64,000 nt of DNA from Streptomyces sp. NBC_01216. GTDB lineage: Bacteria > Actinomycetota > Actinomycetes > Streptomycetales > Streptomycetaceae. The notes below the pieces were generated by a model that made no database searches, was not told the origin of the DNA, and saw only the letters and a program-made list of their open reading frames with translations. The DNA lies in NCBI RefSeq assembly GCF_035994945.1, contig NZ_CP108677.1:806001-870000 (forward strand). Direction: 5' to 3'. Each line of letters opens with the position of its first letter. The first letter of the stretch is position 1. The position numbers and the translations under genes are program-made. Positions 62,161 to 64,000 of the stretch are shown in pieces.

Positions 62161-64000
62161 CAGCGCTCCCTGTAGAGGGTCGGCTCGCCGTTCACGTAGC
62201 GGCCGAGCGCGGTGAGCGGGAACACCTGTCGGTAGAGGTGGTAGTTGATGGAGAAGTCCCAGGGGAATCCGGTGCCGGTGAAGTACGGCTCGTCCCAGGA
62301 GCCGTCCTCGCGCTGGGTCCCGGCGAGCCAGGCGACGCCGCTGCGCACGGCCGCGGATGCGCGTTCGCCGGCCGCGAGCAGGGCCAGGAGCGCCCAGGCG
62401 GTCTGCGAGGCGGTGGACGTCCCGTGGCCAGACCAGGACTTCTCCTGGTAGGAGCGCAGGTCCTCGCCCCAGCCGCCGTCGTCGTTCTGTACGGATTCCA
62501 GCCAGGCGACGGCCCGGCGGATCGCCGGGTGGGACGTGGGCAGTCCGGCCGCGGTCAGGGCGGGTACCACCGAGCCTGTGCCGTAGACGTAGTTGACGCC
62601 CCAGCGTCCGAACCAGGCGCCGTTGGGTTCCTGTTCGGCGAGCAGCCAGTCGATTCCCTTGCGGGTGCTGGGGTGTCGGGACATGCCCTCGAAGGCGAGC
62701 ATCTCGACGACGTGCGCGGTGACGTCGGCCGAGGGCGGATCGACCACCTCGCCGAAGTCGCAGAACGGCAGCCGGTTGGGCAGGCGGCTGGTGTTGTCGG
62801 CGTCGAACGCCGCCCAGGCGCCGTTCCTCGACTGCATGCCCAGGTTCCAGCGGGCGCCGCGGGTGATCGCCGCCTCGACCCGGGCGGGATCGGGATGCTT
62901 GACCCGGCGCAGGGCGAGGATGACCTCGGCGGTGTCGTCGATGTCCGGGTAGTTGTCGTTGTGGAACTCGAAGGCCCAGCCGCCGGGCGGGAGTCCGGGG
63001 CGGCGTACGGCCCAGTCGCCGCGCTTGGCGATCTCCTCGCCGAGCATCCAGTCGGCGGCCTTGACGAGGGCGGGATGGTCCGCCGGGAGGCCGGCGTCGG
63101 CGAGCGCGATGGTGGCCAGGCAGGTGTCCCAGACCGGGGACTGACATGCCTCGATCATCCGCGAACCGTCCTCCCGCCAGACGGCGAAGCGGTCGAGGGA
63201 CTCCAGTCCGGCCCGCATGACGGGGTGCTGGAGGTCGTAGCCGAGCAGGTGGAGAGCGATGACCGAGTAGACGGCGGGCGGCTGGATGCCGCCCCAGCAG
63301 CCGTCGTTCTCCTGGCGTTCGATGATCCAGCGGGCGGCGACGTTCATCGCGGCCCCGCGCAGCCGGCGCGGGGCGACCCGGTGATAGAGGTGCATCGCCT
63401 TGTCGAGGCGTTGGAAGAGGCCGTCCCACGTGGTCGGCGGCGCCGGTGGTCTGGGCGGGTTGGGCCGTGCCGGGTCGGTGTGCAGCTCGTCCAGCGGGAA
63501 GGGCGCGGGACGTACCGGCCGCTTGGCGGAGACCACGGTGAGCGGGACGATGGTCTGCCGGGCCCAGCAGCCGAAGTCGTAGATGTTGAGCGGGAACCAC
63601 CTGGGCAGGTAGATCAGCTCGGGCGGCAGCTCGGGCAGGTCCTCCCACCGCCACCAGCCGAAGAGGGCGAGCCAGATCCGGGTGAAGACCCGGGCGGCGG
63701 CGATTCCTCCCCGGTCGCGGATCCAGGCGGAGGCGCGAGCCATGTGGGGTGCGTCGGGCGGGTCCCCGGCGAGCCGGAGCGCGACGTATGCCTCGACGGT
63801 GGCGGAGAGCTCGCCGGGCCCGTCGTGGAAGGTGGACCAGGTGCCGTCCTCCTGCTGCCGTCCGCGGATGTGCAGGGCGGCGGCGTGTGTGGTGCCGGCG
63901 TCCAGGATGCCCAGGAACTGGCGCAGCAGAAGGTCCTCGGCGTCCATGGTGACGTTGGTCTCCAGGTCGCCCTTCCACCAGCCCTCGGCGTCCTGGCGGC
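62160..64000 (-). CDS. shc: Squalene-hopene cyclase, N-terminus beyond the window
   Basis: At least 613 residues of a squalene-hopene cyclase, which folds squalene into the pentacyclic hopene. The catalytic acid motif is DIDDTAEV (DXDD). Several QW repeats (QxxxGxW types) are visible, such as QEPNGAWFGRWGVNYVYGTG, QNDDGGWGEDL and QREDGSWDEPYF. The frame is open to the right edge (QDAEGWWKGDLETNVTMDAE), so the start lies outside; an ATG at 63947 is internal. Streptomyces enzymes are about 680 residues long, so only the first tenth is missing. The enzyme is a monotopic membrane protein. Confidence 0.96.
   Translation of the reverse strand, partial: RQDAEGWWKGDLETNVTMDAEDLLLRQFLGILDAGTTHAAALHIRGRQQEDGTWSTFHDGPGELSATVEAYVALRLAGDPPDAPHMARASAWIRDRGGIAAARVFTRIWLALFGWWRWEDLPELPPELIYLPRWFPLNIYDFGCWARQTIVPLTVVSAKRPVRPAPFPLDELHTDPARPNPPRPPAPPTTWDGLFQRLDKAMHLYHRVAPRRLRGAAMNVAARWIIERQENDGCWGGIQPPAVYSVIALHLLGYDLQHPVMRAGLESLDRFAVWREDGSRMIEACQSPVWDTCLATIALADAGLPADHPALVKAADWMLGEEIAKRGDWAVRRPGLPPGGWAFEFHNDNYPDIDDTAEVILALRRVKHPDPARVEAAITRGARWNLGMQSRNGAWAAFDADNTSRLPNRLPFCDFGEVVDPPSADVTAHVVEMLAFEGMSRHPSTRKGIDWLLAEQEPNGAWFGRWGVNYVYGTGSVVPALTAAGLPTSHPAIRRAVAWLESVQNDDGGWGEDLRSYQEKSWSGHGTSTASQTAWALLALLAAGERASAAVRSGVAWLAGTQREDGSWDEPYFTGTGFPWDFSINYHLYRQVFPLTALGRYVNGEPTLYRER

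Overview
The window is very high in G+C, with GTG/TTG starts, tight ATGA/GTGA gene overlaps, a conservon operon, a hopanoid cluster and STM4011-4015 genes. Together these point to a Streptomyces (or close actinomycete) chromosome. It has two parts. Positions 1 to about 32,460 are an accessory island packed with mobile DNA. From the tRNA-Pro gene at 32,460-32,533 to the right edge it is ordinary chromosomal sequence.

Accessory island. It opens with a PIG-L deacetylase cut by the window edge and a nitrilase gene broken by a group II intron (1129 to about 3443). The intron stops inside domain V at an IS5-family element (3447-5123). Small hypothetical genes, a methyltransferase and a 3'-truncated NAD-dependent epimerase/reductase follow. 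Next is a decayed Tn554-type remnant: a tyrosine recombinase pseudogene with two frameshifts plus a DUF6262 coiled-coil protein. Positions 10641-21333 hold a compact four-gene operon: a DUF6603 protein of 1092 aa, two large proteins of 743 and 1213 aa that I do not recognise, and a tail-fibre-like protein with near-identical 49-residue repeats. This is the best candidate for an undescribed system. To its right is a pile of insertion sequences: IS5 relics, a truncated IS3, an IS1380 element (23140-24813), an IS5/IS427-type element inside a plasmid-type gene (25120-25992), IS256 (27168-28646), a TetR relic and IS630 (about 29349-30466). The island ends with xis and int beside tRNA-Pro(GGG), as in pSAM2-like integrative elements. 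No replication or transfer genes of such an element are visible.

Chromosomal part. In order it holds: a split transketolase; an acyl-CoA dehydrogenase-like protein that seems to lack the usual catalytic glutamate; a conservon operon (cvnA-B-C-D plus a GAF protein); a Ser/Thr kinase with a WSPDG-type beta-propeller; two lipoproteins; a P-loop ATPase/GNAT-like/HTH regulator; an MBL-fold hydrolase; a TetR regulator; the uncharacterised STM4015-4014-4013-4012-4011 operon; a GDSL hydrolase; a LysM-M23 peptidase with an upstream ydaO (c-di-AMP) riboswitch; a tyrosine phosphatase; DUF6126 and XRE-cupin genes; and the hopanoid genes (aminotransferase, hpnH, hpnG, shc), the last running off the right edge. 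The ispG and dxs genes that normally lie between hpnH and the aminotransferase in Streptomyces are absent; a 204-bp gap with a 17-bp inverted repeat is there instead.

All calls come from reading motifs in the sequence. No database search was run.
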